Shown piece by piece: positions 35,843 to 44,312 of a stretch of DNA of 64,000 nucleotides. Where the stretch lies: NCBI GenBank assembly GCA_965267185.1, contig OZ253937.1, positions 310,001 through 374,000 on the forward strand, given 5' to 3'. Each line of letters begins with the position of its first letter. The stretch's first letter is position 1. The position numbers were made by a program, and so were the translations under genes. The DNA comes from G965267185 sp965267185. Lineage in GTDB: Bacteria > Pseudomonadota > Alphaproteobacteria > UBA6615. The notes below the pieces were generated by a model. That model searched no databases. It was given only the letters and a program-made list of their open reading frames with translations, and was not told the DNA's origin.

Positions 35843-36925
35843 CTATTCGGAGTCGTCGTAGCCACCATCGTCATCACCTCCGCCGGCGTCGCTTCCGTAT
35901 CTTTGCAATTCATGGAATGGTACACGTTCCTCGATCGATTGAGCAGTTAGATTGAGCAGGCGCTCGGGCCGCAGAAATGTTAAGCGGACGCCTTTCCCAA
36001 TAGGCAATTCTGGGACGGAGTCGTTGCCGTCAATTTTATCTTCATCACGCAGCGAGTGCAGTTCACGCTCGAATAATTTCGTTTGTTCGGGCAGTAGGCC
36101 GATATCGATGACGGTGGCACTTTCATGGCTACCGAACCAGTCGGTGCTGGATTGAACGGTATTCGCGAAGGCGAGACCCCGCGGTGTTAGATCGTGCACA
36201 ACGAAGACATCGAGCTTTGGTTGTCTTCGTAAGTTTTGGAACAGATGACGCTGGTCTCCGGTAGGGATATCGCATCCACCCATTACAACGCAGTTGTTTT
36301 CGAGGTGAAACTCATGGACCAAATAAAAGCGTGCATATTCGGGATTCTCGCAGAGCAGTAGGCGGGCTGCGGGCTGCCCATCCAATACAACGGTGGTATC
36401 GCCTTCGCCCGGTGCGGACACGGATTCGCTTATCTTATGGGTCGGCGGGTTGATCCGCTCGTAGGCTCGTATCGCGTGGATAACATTGCGCGGGTTGGTA
36501 TGGGGCCGCCCAAGTGCAACTGCGGTAAGCCCGGCTACGAGTGCGATAGCAACAAACAACACAAATATGTTGAAACCAGTGAATACGAAAACGATCAGGG
36601 AAACGGCAATCGTTCCCATTACTCCGAGTGCACTCGCGATCCTTTTAGGATCATTTGGCGGCGATGACCGACGGCGAACTTCGTAAAAAAGGTGATCTTC
36701 GAGATAGTAGTAGGCCTTGTTCTTGGAGACCCCGTCGATGCAACGCTTGATAAAAAAATCCGTTGCTCCGTCGGTTTGTGGACTTAGTGCCACCCGGTGT
36801 CCGCAATTGGGACATTGGCCCAGCGAATACTTGCCTGTGTCCGGCTCTTTCGCCTTGTGATCGCAGTTCACACAACGCAACGATGAAATCCCCTGGTCCA
36901 AGCCGAAAATACACAATGAACTCAC
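35843..36925 (-). CDS. Zinc-ribbon membrane protein of unknown function
   Basis: I do not recognise the family. The protein has up to 360 residues; the GTG at 36925 is uncertain, and a TTG 15 codons later behind GGGG is possible. A zinc ribbon is formed by Cys18/Cys21 (CVNC) and Cys38/Cys41 (CPNC). A hydrophobic hairpin of two helices lies at about 96-139, followed by a cytoplasmic domain of some 200 residues with EYARFYLVHEFHLENN and HDLTPRGLAFANTV and an acidic Gly/Asp tail. It is encoded opposite the flanking cargo genes. Membrane-anchored zinc-ribbon proteins often sense or tether, but no function can be assigned. Confidence 0.7.
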   Translation of the reverse strand: MSSLCIFGLDQGISSLRCVNCDHKAKEPDTGKYSLGQCPNCGHRVALSPQTDGATDFFIKRCIDGVSKNKAYYYLEDHLFYEVRRRSSPPNDPKRIASALGVMGTIAVSLIVFVFTGFNIFVLFVAIALVAGLTAVALGRPHTNPRNVIHAIRAYERINPPTHKISESVSAPGEGDTTVVLDGQPAARLLLCENPEYARFYLVHEFHLENNCVVMGGCDIPTGDQRHLFQNLRRQPKLDVFVVHDLTPRGLAFANTVQSSTDWFGSHESATVIDIGLLPEQTKLFERELHSLRDEDKIDGNDSVPELPIGKGVRLTFLRPERLLNLTAQSIEERVPFHELQRYGSDAGGGDDDGGYDDSE

Positions 36926-36988
36926 TGTGGAAGGGTCTATCCTAACCCATGGTGACTTACGACGAACTGTAATCTTGGATTGCCTTAA

Positions 36989-38854
36989 ATGTCCGACCTC
37001 CTGGGTGCTTGGTCGCTAACCGACCGGTTGGCCCTAAAACAGATTTCAGAGGGAGATAAGCGGGCGATGATGTCCCATCTGCCAGGTCATGCGGGTGGCT
37101 TGACGGAATTTGCACAAGGCCGAGCCTGGATTGTGGCATCCCGGAGCAAATTGATTGGCCAGGGAGCGCAATGTTTGGCGTTCGAAGGATTGATCGTGCC
37201 AGCGCAGGATGAAAGACGGCCGCTTGACTATTTATTCCGCGATTACGCGACCAATAAACCGGACGACGTAAAACCCGAGGGCCATTACGCGCTAGCGCTT
37301 GCGTTACCCGGCGGGGACGGTCTGGTGCTGCTGCGCAGCCTGTCCGGAGGTGAGCGCCTCTATTACACCCAAGTTGGGGATGTTGTGCTCTTCGCGTCCT
37401 CGATCCGTCCGATCCTGGCTCACTCTGGGATACGTAGACGATTCAATTGGCCAACGGCAAACCAGGTGTTGGTGAGCGGTCTTTCGCTGTTCGGAACCGC
37501 TACCCTTGTTAAGGGCGTAGACGAGGTTCTTCCGGGTCACACTCTGAAATTAGCGCAAACCGTCGGGCGCCAACGCTGGCATTGGCAGGGGTTGTTGGAA
37601 CCGCCCGAGGGCGACATTGCCACGTTGGCGAAAACATACAGAGACCGCCTCACACATGATGTGGAACGTGCGATCGGCAACGATTCGACAGTCGCAGTTA
37701 CGCTATCCGGTGGCATCGATTCGTCGGCGATCGCTGCGGCGGCGGTCGATGTCGTCGGCGCCAAGAACGTCGTTGCGATCACCTACGAATTTGACGACCG
37801 CGCGCATTACACGGAGACACACTATGCGAGCGAAGTGTGCTGTGCGCTCGGCATAACGGATCATCGGATATTTCAACTTGGTTTTCGCGAATTTCTGCAG
37901 GCTATACCCGAAGCGATGTGGCGCGCAGAAAGCATTGTGCATTGGCCGAAGGCGTTCATGCTCACTGCCAATCGGCAGATTCGTGATTATGGTTTCAGCA
38001 AATATCTGTGTGGATTTGGGATCGGTAGCCACATGGCATATTTCGAAGATCTCGCCAACGCCGTGGGCAGCGTGCCCTTTCTCAGCGAAGCTCTAACGAG
38101 CTGGACCCACCAATATTCGCGACCTGTACGCTGGCGGCGTCATCTCGGAAAGGTTCACCCCGCGCTCGAACCTGCCTATCCGCGATTGCGCTACCTTGTT
38201 CTAACCATATTGCGGAACAAGGGGCTTATCGGCTCGTTCGCCTCCTATTTTCCTGCCGAAATACGGCCGCTCTTGGATGAAGACATCGACCTTTCGAGGA
38301 CCGAGCCTTACGGCGATGAGCTTTCGCTCATAGAGCAGTTGCGTGAGCATAGTTTTGCTCATCTCCTGTCGTGTATCGATGTGACGCGCTGGGAGAAGCC
38401 TCTACGTGAGGTTGGCGCGTCACGAATTTCACCCGCGCATTTCGCCAACAGTTTGCCATACTCCTATCTTCCGCCTCATCCGCCGCCGGCGTTTTGGTCG
38501 CACGACCGGCGGCTTCGGCCGGGTAAACTGCTGCTTAGGGAGGCCATGAAAAACACTCTGCCGGACTCCGTACTTTACCGACGGAAAAAGTGGGACCACG
38601 CCGTGGTTTCGCCGCGGTGGATGAAAGCCGGATTGCGTTGGATACGCGATGCGCTCCCGAACTCCGACCGGTATTTAGGGATCCGGGATGAAGCCTATTT
38701 GAAAGCAATCAGGGCCTTAGCACCCCGCGCACCTCAGGCGTCAGTGACTGCATTGCGGCTTTGGCACCGCATGTTTATCGAGCTGCCTTTGACGAACGAA
38801 CCGCCGAGTTGGGAGAGTATTGGGGTTAGGCAAAGAGATTCCGCTGAAGCCTAG
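36989..38854 (+). CDS. Asparagine synthetase-like amide ligase without glutaminase nucleophile
   Basis: The 621-residue protein has the AsnB plan: an N-terminal Ntn-hydrolase-like region (1-190, with GHYALALALPGGDG and RLYYTQVGD) and an ATP-pyrophosphatase synthetase domain with the PPi loop SGGIDSS at 240-246. The N-terminal Cys2 required for glutamine hydrolysis is Ser2 (MSDLLGAWS), so ammonia channelling is unlikely. Such enzymes usually adenylate a carboxylate and form an amide with another amine, as in beta-lactam synthetase or lasso-peptide cyclase. No precursor peptide or leader protease was found nearby. It is the last gene of cargo block A. Confidence 0.8.
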   Translation: MSDLLGAWSLTDRLALKQISEGDKRAMMSHLPGHAGGLTEFAQGRAWIVASRSKLIGQGAQCLAFEGLIVPAQDERRPLDYLFRDYATNKPDDVKPEGHYALALALPGGDGLVLLRSLSGGERLYYTQVGDVVLFASSIRPILAHSGIRRRFNWPTANQVLVSGLSLFGTATLVKGVDEVLPGHTLKLAQTVGRQRWHWQGLLEPPEGDIATLAKTYRDRLTHDVERAIGNDSTVAVTLSGGIDSSAIAAAAVDVVGAKNVVAITYEFDDRAHYTETHYASEVCCALGITDHRIFQLGFREFLQAIPEAMWRAESIVHWPKAFMLTANRQIRDYGFSKYLCGFGIGSHMAYFEDLANAVGSVPFLSEALTSWTHQYSRPVRWRRHLGKVHPALEPAYPRLRYLVLTILRNKGLIGSFASYFPAEIRPLLDEDIDLSRTEPYGDELSLIEQLREHSFAHLLSCIDVTRWEKPLREVGASRISPAHFANSLPYSYLPPHPPPAFWSHDRRLRPGKLLLREAMKNTLPDSVLYRRKKWDHAVVSPRWMKAGLRWIRDALPNSDRYLGIRDEAYLKAIRALAPRAPQASVTALRLWHRMFIELPLTNEPPSWESIGVRQRDSAEA

Positions 38855-38873
38855 GCGCAAAAATGCATGTTGA

Positions 38874-38928
38874 CACCTATGTGGACCAGCCGCGCAACCT
38901 GGCGAAAAGCGTCACCGTGGAGTAGGGG
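38874..38928 (+). repeat. glmS 3'-end remnant, copy 2
   Basis: 55 bases match the true glmS end (35189-35243) with five substitutions and still read in frame as TYVDQPRNLAKSVTVE and stop, followed by the same GGG. There is no glmS sequence upstream of it. It separates cargo blocks A and B. A perfect hairpin GGAGCC-tggc-GGCTCC begins at its edge (38927-38942). Confidence 0.9.
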
Positions 38929-38942
38929 AGCCTGGCGGCTCC
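38927..38942. terminator. Short hairpin between glmS remnant 2 and cynS
   Basis: GGAGCC (38927-38932), loop TGGC, GGCTCC (38937-38942) form a perfect six-pair stem 19 bases past the cynS stop on the minus strand. There is no T-run. It could be a weak terminator for cynS or the relic of the original downstream context of glmS. Confidence 0.35.
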
Positions 38943-38960
38943 GCCTGCCCGGAAAGCGCT

Positions 38961-39398
38961 TTAGTACTTTTTGAACGGCAGGAACTTGCCATTCATCGTA
39001 ACGACGACGCGGTCCCCCTTGGGATCTTCGGCCCGCTCGACATGCATCTCGAAATCGATAGCGCTCATGATGCCGTCGCCAAATTCGTCCTCGATGAGTG
39101 CCTTCAACGTTGTGCCGTAGACCTGAGTTATCTCGTAGAATCGGTAGATTAGCGGGTCCGTCGGCACTGTCATGCCAAGAGAACCGCGCGAAGGTATCTC
39201 TGCCAGCATTGCCGCTTCGGGCATGTCGAGAACCTCGACGGCATGTGCCGTTGCATCCTCGGGCAGCGCCATTTGACCCATGACCGCTGACGTTGCAAAC
39301 ACCGGCGACATGCCGATGGCTTCGGCGAAAGCCTTTAGAGACATATTCTTTTCGGTGAGGCGCTTGCGGATCGCTTCGCTTAATTCCTGACGTGTCAT
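38961..39398 (-). CDS. cynS: Cyanate hydratase (cyanase)
   Basis: The 145-residue protein converts cyanate plus bicarbonate into carbamate and CO2, and carbamate yields ammonia. The catalytic triad Arg86, Glu89 (IYRFYE) and Ser112 (GIMSAID) corresponds to Arg96, Glu99 and Ser122 of E. coli. An N-terminal helical domain and the terminal FLPFKKY are typical. The ATG at 39398 follows GAGAGAAG; the open frame continues upstream without family sequence. It is the last gene of the ABC-transporter operon, 43 bases after the ATPase. No carbonic anhydrase (cynT) is in the block. Confidence 0.95.
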   Translation of the reverse strand: MTRQELSEAIRKRLTEKNMSLKAFAEAIGMSPVFATSAVMGQMALPEDATAHAVEVLDMPEAAMLAEIPSRGSLGMTVPTDPLIYRFYEITQVYGTTLKALIEDEFGDGIMSAIDFEMHVERAEDPKGDRVVVTMNGKFLPFKKY

Positions 39399-39441
39399 GT
39401 TGGCTTCTCTCTCGGTGTTCGGATTTGGTTTTCGGATTTTT

Positions 39442-40377
39442 CTACAACGCGGCGCGCTCGGCCTCTGTTGCGTTCGGGGTTTGCAAAACGGGTGGCTCGG
39501 CCACGGGGGAGGGCGATGTAATGCCCGGCTCGACGATTGGCGGGTGGCGCGGGTCGTAGTCGCTGCCGGCAATTTCGGCTTCGAAAGTACGCGAACGCGA
39601 AACCAGGAAGTCGAGCAGATGGTTGCGCAGGGGGTAGTAGTGCGGATGGCGGTGCATCGCCTCGCGCTGACGTTCGCGCGGTAGTGGGTTTTTAACGACC
39701 TCGGCGATTTTTGCCGACGGGCCGTTGGTCATCAGCACGATCTTATCGGCGAGGAAAATTGCCTCGTCGATATCATGAGTGATCATGAACGAGGTTTGCC
39801 GCGTCTCGGCGCAGATGGTCAGCAATTCATCCTGCAGAGTCCCCCGGGTCAGTGCATCGAGAGCGCTGAACGGCTCGTCCATCAGCATCACCCGCGGTTG
39901 AATGGCGAAGGCGCGGGCAATGCCGACGCGTTGGCGCATACCGCCCGATAGTTGGGACGGCTTTTTGTCCTCGTTGCCGGTCAACTTGACCAGATCGAGA
40001 TACTTCATGCAGTGATCGTGCAGCTCGGCACCGCCCATCTGCGGCCACTTCGAACGCGCCGCAAAGGCGACATTGCCGAGTACGGTCATCCACGGCATTA
40101 GCGCATGGCTCTGGAAAATTACCGCGCGATCGAGGCTGGGGCCGGTAATCTCGCCGCCGTCGAGGATAATGCCGCCCTCGCTGCCCACTTCCAATCCGGC
40201 GAGGATATTGAGCAGGGTGGTTTTACCGCAGCCGGAATGGCCGATAACGCAAACGAACTCACTTTCGTCGATATGTAACCAGATATCGTCGAATACCGTC
40301 AGCTCATCTTCGCCTTTCGGATTGGGGTAACGCTTGGTAAGGGCTTCGACGCTGATCAGAGGCCGGGTATTGGACAT
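39442..40377 (-). CDS. ABC transporter ATPase, nitrate/cyanate type
   Basis: The 311-residue NrtD/CynD/SsuB-type ATPase has Walker A GHSGCGKTT (46-54), Q-loop IFQSHALMPW, signature LSGGMRQR, Walker B VMLMDEPFSALD and the H-loop ITHDIDEA. A Pro-rich C-terminal tail of about 45 residues follows the domain. It powers uptake by the permease encoded immediately upstream (12-base gap). Linkage to cynS makes cyanate the best-supported substrate; nitrate or taurine cannot be excluded from sequence alone. Confidence 0.9.
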   Translation of the reverse strand: MSNTRPLISVEALTKRYPNPKGEDELTVFDDIWLHIDESEFVCVIGHSGCGKTTLLNILAGLEVGSEGGIILDGGEITGPSLDRAVIFQSHALMPWMTVLGNVAFAARSKWPQMGGAELHDHCMKYLDLVKLTGNEDKKPSQLSGGMRQRVGIARAFAIQPRVMLMDEPFSALDALTRGTLQDELLTICAETRQTSFMITHDIDEAIFLADKIVLMTNGPSAKIAEVVKNPLPRERQREAMHRHPHYYPLRNHLLDFLVSRSRTFEAEIAGSDYDPRHPPIVEPGITSPSPVAEPPVLQTPNATEAERAAL

Positions 40378-40389
40378 GTCGTTCTCCGG

Positions 40390-41229
40390 TTAGTCGGCGT
40401 AAGTAACCATCCGCGTCAACCGAGCCAGCGTCTGGTCGAGAACCAGGCCGAACAAGCCAATGAACAAGATGGCGACAATGATGTTGGTGATGGAGAGATT
40501 GTTCCACTCGTTCCAAACGAAGTAGCCGATGCCGGTGCCGCCCACGAGCATTTCGGCCGCGACGATCACCAGCCACGCTATGCCGATGGAGATACGCATA
40601 CCGGTCATGATTGTCGGCGCGGCGGCTGGCAGGATCACCAGTAAGGCCGTACGCAGACGTCCGGTTTCCAGCGTCTTGGCGACGTTCAGCCATTCGCGCC
40701 GCACCGAGGTGACGCCGAAGGCTGTGTTCACCAGCATCGGCCAGAGGGAACAAATAAAAATGACGAAAATCGCCGATGTGGTTGAATCCTTGATTGTAAA
40801 GAGAGCCAGCGGCATCCAGGCAAGCGGTGAAATCGGCTTGAGAATCTGAATAAACGGATCGAGAACCCGATAAGCCAACGGCGACATGCCGATAAAGAAG
40901 CCAAGCGGTATTGCGACCAGTGCTGCAACAAAGAATCCAGTCAACACGCGCAGTAAGGAGAAGCCGAGTTGAATGCCGATGCCCTTGTCGTTCGGGCCGG
41001 CATCGTAAAACGGGTCGGTTACATGGTTCCAGATTTCCACCGCGATTGTGCTTGGTCCGGGCATTGCCGAAGCGCCTTTAGCCGTCGCGCCCATTAGTTT
41101 GGCGTATTCAGGGTCCATGCCGGCGGTGCTTGTCGCACCGCCGGACACGGCCAGCTCCCAGATACCCATAAACAGGGCGAACAGCGCCACCGACAACAAG
41201 GCGGCGCGGATCGGGAGTGCCAGAGTCAT
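40390..41229 (-). CDS. ABC transporter permease, nitrate/cyanate type
   Basis: The 279-residue inner-membrane BPD_transp_1 protein has a first helix in ALLSVALFALFMGIWELA, a periplasmic insert of about 55 residues, then five further helices. The EAA-type loop LNVAKTLETGR...ILPAAAPTIMTG couples to the ATPase. The ATG at 41229 overlaps the stop of the binding-protein gene (ATGA), implying translational coupling. The frame extends upstream without membrane-protein character and was not used. Confidence 0.9.
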   Translation of the reverse strand: MTLALPIRAALLSVALFALFMGIWELAVSGGATSTAGMDPEYAKLMGATAKGASAMPGPSTIAVEIWNHVTDPFYDAGPNDKGIGIQLGFSLLRVLTGFFVAALVAIPLGFFIGMSPLAYRVLDPFIQILKPISPLAWMPLALFTIKDSTTSAIFVIFICSLWPMLVNTAFGVTSVRREWLNVAKTLETGRLRTALLVILPAAAPTIMTGMRISIGIAWLVIVAAEMLVGGTGIGYFVWNEWNNLSITNIIVAILFIGLFGLVLDQTLARLTRMVTYAD

Positions 41230-42635
41230 GCGGCCCTGCCGATCGCGAAGCTTTTGGCGTAGGCGTCCGCTTCTGCGGGATCGAATGTCCTGCCCATGAT
41301 CGTGTGGCTGGTGTAGGTGGTGCTGGGCGCCTCGAGGCCCATCTCCGCCATCACTTCCTGGGCGCGGGTGGCCATGTAGACCTCTTCGGCAACATCCGTG
41401 TAGTTGATGTCGCCGTCGATGTAGCCCCAGCGTTTCATCTGGGTGAGGATCCACACCGCCATCGAGTGCCAAGGGAAGGGGTCGAAACCGATGCGGTCCG
41501 GTTCCTTGCGAATGTTACCCAAACCGTCGGCAAACGTGCCCGTCAGTACCTGATTGACCACTGTTTCCGGCTGGTTGAGGTAGTTCTTGGGTGAGATAGC
41601 CTTCGCCACTTCGGAGCGATTGCCAGGCTCGTTGGCGTACTGCGTGGCCTCGATGATTGATTTGTAAAGCGCGAGGAAAGTATTCGGCATTTCGGTGACG
41701 AACTCTTTGCTCGCGGCGAAGGCGCAGCACGGGTGGTTTTGCCAAATTTCCTTGGTCAGAAGATGAATAAAGCCGACCCCGTCAAAGACGGCGCGCTGGT
41801 TGAACGGATCGGGCGCCAGATAACCATCGACATTTCCGGCGCGCAGATTGGCAACCATTTCGGGTGGCGGCAGCACGCGAATCTGGATGTCTTTGTCGGG
41901 ATCGAGTCCGTGCTCGGCGACGTAGTAGCGCAGCAGGAAGTTATGCATCGAGTAATCGAACGGAACGGCGAAGCGGAAGCCTTTCCACTGTTTGGGATCG
42001 CGCTTGTCTTTGTGCTTCATCGCCAGTGTGATGGCCTGGCCGTTGATGTTTTCCACCGCGGGCATCGTCCACGGTGTCGCCGTCGAACCGGCGCCGACGC
42101 TAATCGCCAGCGGCATTGGCGTGAGCATATGCGCGGCGTCGTATTCCCCCGACAGCGATTTATCGCGGGCGACCGCCCAGCCGGCGGTTTTGATCACCGA
42201 TACGTCGAGACCGTGTTTCTCGTAGAAGCCCATCGGGTGGGCCATGATGATGGGTGTCGCGCAGGTAATCGGCACGAAGCCGACATCGAGCTTGGTCTTT
42301 TCCAATTTGCCCTTGGTTTCCGCCGCCAGTGCTTTAGCCGCTTCGAGCGGGAAAATTTGCGATACGGCTGCCAGCGCGGTGCCGCTACCGACGGCGCGCA
42401 GAAAATTGCGGCGATTGGCGTCGCCGCCGAAGATCCCGGTGAGCACGGCGGTTTCGACGCAACGTGCCGTCAAATCGTCGACGTCCGCCGTCTTCGGGTC
42501 GAGGGTGTCTTCGGTTGTGTCATTGGCCGACGCCGTCAACGCGTCGTCGTGTTCCGCTTGACTGGCATGGGCACCGCACGAACATCCACCACCGGCTTTC
42601 TTCGTGGGGTCGAACGGATCGCTAAAAGCTGCCAT
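41226..42635 (-). CDS. ABC transporter substrate-binding protein, CynA/NrtA type, Tat-like signal
   Basis: The 469-residue protein has an unusual N-terminal 70-residue segment before the export signal, including a Cys-rich GGGCSCGAH (about 16-24). It then has a twin-arginine motif NRRNFLRAVGSG and a hydrophobic stretch, suggesting Tat export. The mature NrtA-type domain has DVGFVPITCATPIIMAHP, PFDYSMHNFLLRYY, GYLAPDPFNQRAV and NHPCCAFAASKEF. The ATG at 42635 follows AAGGAG. It heads the operon. The metal-binding-looking N terminus recurs in alphaproteobacterial homologues as I recall them; its function is unknown to me. Confidence 0.88.
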   Translation of the reverse strand: MAAFSDPFDPTKKAGGGCSCGAHASQAEHDDALTASANDTTEDTLDPKTADVDDLTARCVETAVLTGIFGGDANRRNFLRAVGSGTALAAVSQIFPLEAAKALAAETKGKLEKTKLDVGFVPITCATPIIMAHPMGFYEKHGLDVSVIKTAGWAVARDKSLSGEYDAAHMLTPMPLAISVGAGSTATPWTMPAVENINGQAITLAMKHKDKRDPKQWKGFRFAVPFDYSMHNFLLRYYVAEHGLDPDKDIQIRVLPPPEMVANLRAGNVDGYLAPDPFNQRAVFDGVGFIHLLTKEIWQNHPCCAFAASKEFVTEMPNTFLALYKSIIEATQYANEPGNRSEVAKAISPKNYLNQPETVVNQVLTGTFADGLGNIRKEPDRIGFDPFPWHSMAVWILTQMKRWGYIDGDINYTDVAEEVYMATRAQEVMAEMGLEAPSTTYTSHTIMGRTFDPAEADAYAKSFAIGRAA

Positions 42636-43025
42636 GGAAATTCTCCTTTGCCGTTTCGATGCACCGGCAATCACGATGACTGTCGGGTTACGTAATGCTG
42701 CGGTGCAACATACGTGCCAAAGAAGGAATTCCCCTGAATTGTTGCGTTTTCGCGGGTATTTTATGTGTTCCGGAAACCCGTTGTTGCGATGCAACGCACG
42801 ATGCGTAGGCAGACCGCCCAAAAATTGGACGGCCAGAAAACGCCTTAGTAGGAATTTGGAAATGACGCGCGCGATCTTTGGCGCCACCGGTTCGCGATGC
42901 GACGAACATGGCGATGTCTGATCCGGGCCGTCGATAATTTGTCTAGACGCGGCTCAGCTTAAAGATTCTCGGTGATTGAAGTCGCCAACATTCTCGTCAA
43001 CGCGCGGCGCGCTCGAACTGGCTGT
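42636..43025. other. Gene-free stretch upstream of the cyanate operon
   Basis: This 390-base stretch holds the promoter side of the leftward cyn operon. I see no convincing coding frame, no CynR/LysR T-N11-A site I would defend and no recombinase remnant. It ends at the third glmS 3'-end copy. Confidence 0.5.
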
Positions 43026-43108
43026 TGCTCACCTATCGCATGGCGGTCAAAGGTACGGACGTCGACCAGCCGCGCAACCTGGCGAAAAGCATCACGGTGG
43101 AGTAGGGG
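43026..43108 (+). repeat. glmS 3'-end remnant, copy 3
   Basis: 83 bases align to 35158-35243 of glmS with a three-base deletion and scattered substitutions; they still read YRMAVKGTDVDQPRN and LAKSITVE before the stop. It is longer and more diverged than copy 2, so it may be the oldest. A GCGGG...CCCGC hairpin (43110-43127) follows directly, like a relic of the original terminator. It marks the right end of cargo block B. Confidence 0.88.
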
Positions 43109-43154
43109 TGCGGGTGCTTCGGCCCGCGTCAGTCGCGACTTTCTGAGCCGTGGT

Positions 43155-44132
43155 CTACCGCCAGATCCAATACGCGCCGTTGTGACGCCGGCGCCGCGAG
43201 AGCACACCAAATCCAAGTAGCCCCAGAGCGAACAGGCCAAAGGTGCCCGGCTCGGGAATCGTCGCGGCTACGTGCTCGACGATAGGATCTTGGGTCACGG
43301 TCACTTCGCCGCCGTCGACGAAGGTCAGGCCGGTCACGAAGGCCAAGGGGTCCGTGGGGTCGAGTCCTTCGTCGGTATCGATTTCGAGAATCGAGAAACT
43401 CGAAAGGCCTTCCGCGACCACCGCCAGCAAATCGAACTCGACGCCAGCGAGCAGCGCAAATAAGCCATGGATACCCAGATCGAGGGTGAATTCCGAATCG
43501 CCGTTGGGCAGCGCCTCCGGCACGAGGACGGACGCGAAGTTGGGCCCCGACGTCACCGCGTAGTCGTAGCCGGTGGCCACGTCGGGATCGATAAAGAACG
43601 GCACCGTGTGGTCGGGCGGCGTGAAGGTGAACGAGAAGCCGCCCGGCGTTATTACCGTCGGCAGCAGCGGGTCGTCAGCCGAGCTTCCCGGCGGCGGTGC
43701 TCCGACCGGTGAGAGGGCATAGGTCCAGATATCTCGTGACGCGGAAAACCCTCCGAATACAGGGTCGCCGCTAAAATTCCAAACCGTGCCCACACCCGCC
43801 ACGCCGCTGGGCACGGCAAAACCGGGAATGACCGGAACGGTGTCTACGGTGTCGGGGCTTACCACAAGGCCGCTGGAGGTGATTACCGTCACCCCGCTAA
43901 ACGATTGGATTTCACTGTGTTGCAATAACCCGTCACCGCCGACTCCGTCGTCGAAGCGAATGGTGAAATCGGTGAGTACCCCGGTCACACCCGGTAAAGA
44001 ATGGCCAGGGACGGCAAGCGATGTCGCTTGCAGATCGAACAGAATGGCGTGAGCCGGCCCACTGGCGCCAGCGGCCGCTAATCCAAAACCCAACGCGGCT
44101 GCCAGAAGTCCGCGAATACCTTTCGAGTTCAT
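43155..44132 (-). CDS. PEP-CTERM sorting-domain exported protein
   Basis: The 325-residue protein has a signal peptide (MNSKGIRGLLAAALGFG to about residue 29, ending GPAHA). A beta-rich acidic body follows, with VFGGFSASRDIWTYALSP and many Gly/Asp, and the C-terminal tripartite signal IPEPGTFGLFALGLLGFG then RRRR. A ten-residue tail (HNGAYWIWR) follows the basic cluster, longer than usual. PEP-CTERM proteins are processed by exosortase and tied to exopolysaccharide production. No exosortase gene is in the window. The stop lies 47 bases from glmS remnant 3. An AT-rich 180-base gap upstream should hold its promoter. Confidence 0.85.
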   Translation of the reverse strand: MNSKGIRGLLAAALGFGLAAAGASGPAHAILFDLQATSLAVPGHSLPGVTGVLTDFTIRFDDGVGGDGLLQHSEIQSFSGVTVITSSGLVVSPDTVDTVPVIPGFAVPSGVAGVGTVWNFSGDPVFGGFSASRDIWTYALSPVGAPPPGSSADDPLLPTVITPGGFSFTFTPPDHTVPFFIDPDVATGYDYAVTSGPNFASVLVPEALPNGDSEFTLDLGIHGLFALLAGVEFDLLAVVAEGLSSFSILEIDTDEGLDPTDPLAFVTGLTFVDGGEVTVTQDPIVEHVAATIPEPGTFGLFALGLLGFGVLSRRRRHNGAYWIWR

Positions 44133-44312
44133 TACCTTGCACTCCCAAATAACTTATTCGCCGACGTTTTTCAGCCGGCATTTCTTGTCGGAAAGGCTAT
44201 GGGAGAGGGACGCTGATGTCCCGCCAGGCATATAGCGCAAATGCACTAGACAAAGGTTGCGCCTGAGCCACGATAGTGATTTGACTGAGAAAAAATTAAT
44301 AATTTCAATATG

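Larger units (their letters stand above)
35244..38873 (+). mobile_element. Cargo block A between glmS 3'-end copies 1 and 2
   Basis: About 3.6 kb is bracketed by direct repeats of the glmS end. It contains a CBS protein (+), a zinc-ribbon membrane protein (-) and an asparagine-synthetase-like enzyme (+), none related to amino-sugar metabolism. Codon choice is less GC-biased than in glmU-glmS. No integrase, transposase or terminal inverted repeat was found. Mobility is inferred from repeat placement. Confidence 0.55.
38929..43025 (-). mobile_element. Cargo block B (cyanate module) between glmS 3'-end copies 2 and 3
   Basis: About 4.1 kb carries a complete leftward operon of substrate-binding protein, permease, ATPase and cyanase. 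It is bracketed by two displaced copies of the glmS 3' end. It is a self-contained nitrogen-acquisition module, but no recombinase is present. As with block A, mobility is inferred from the flanking repeats. Confidence 0.55.

Noticed and set aside
36989..38854. Lasso-peptide biosynthetic cluster
   Set aside because: The cyclase-like enzyme lacks the glutaminase Cys as lasso cyclases do, but no precursor peptide, leader-binding protein or leader protease is present. The cluster call is not supported.
35241..43108. Tn7-like transposition downstream of glmS
   Set aside because: The site suits Tn7-like elements, but there are no tnsABCD/E genes, no Tn7-type ends and no five-base target duplication I can find. 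Tn7 also does not duplicate the glmS coding end.
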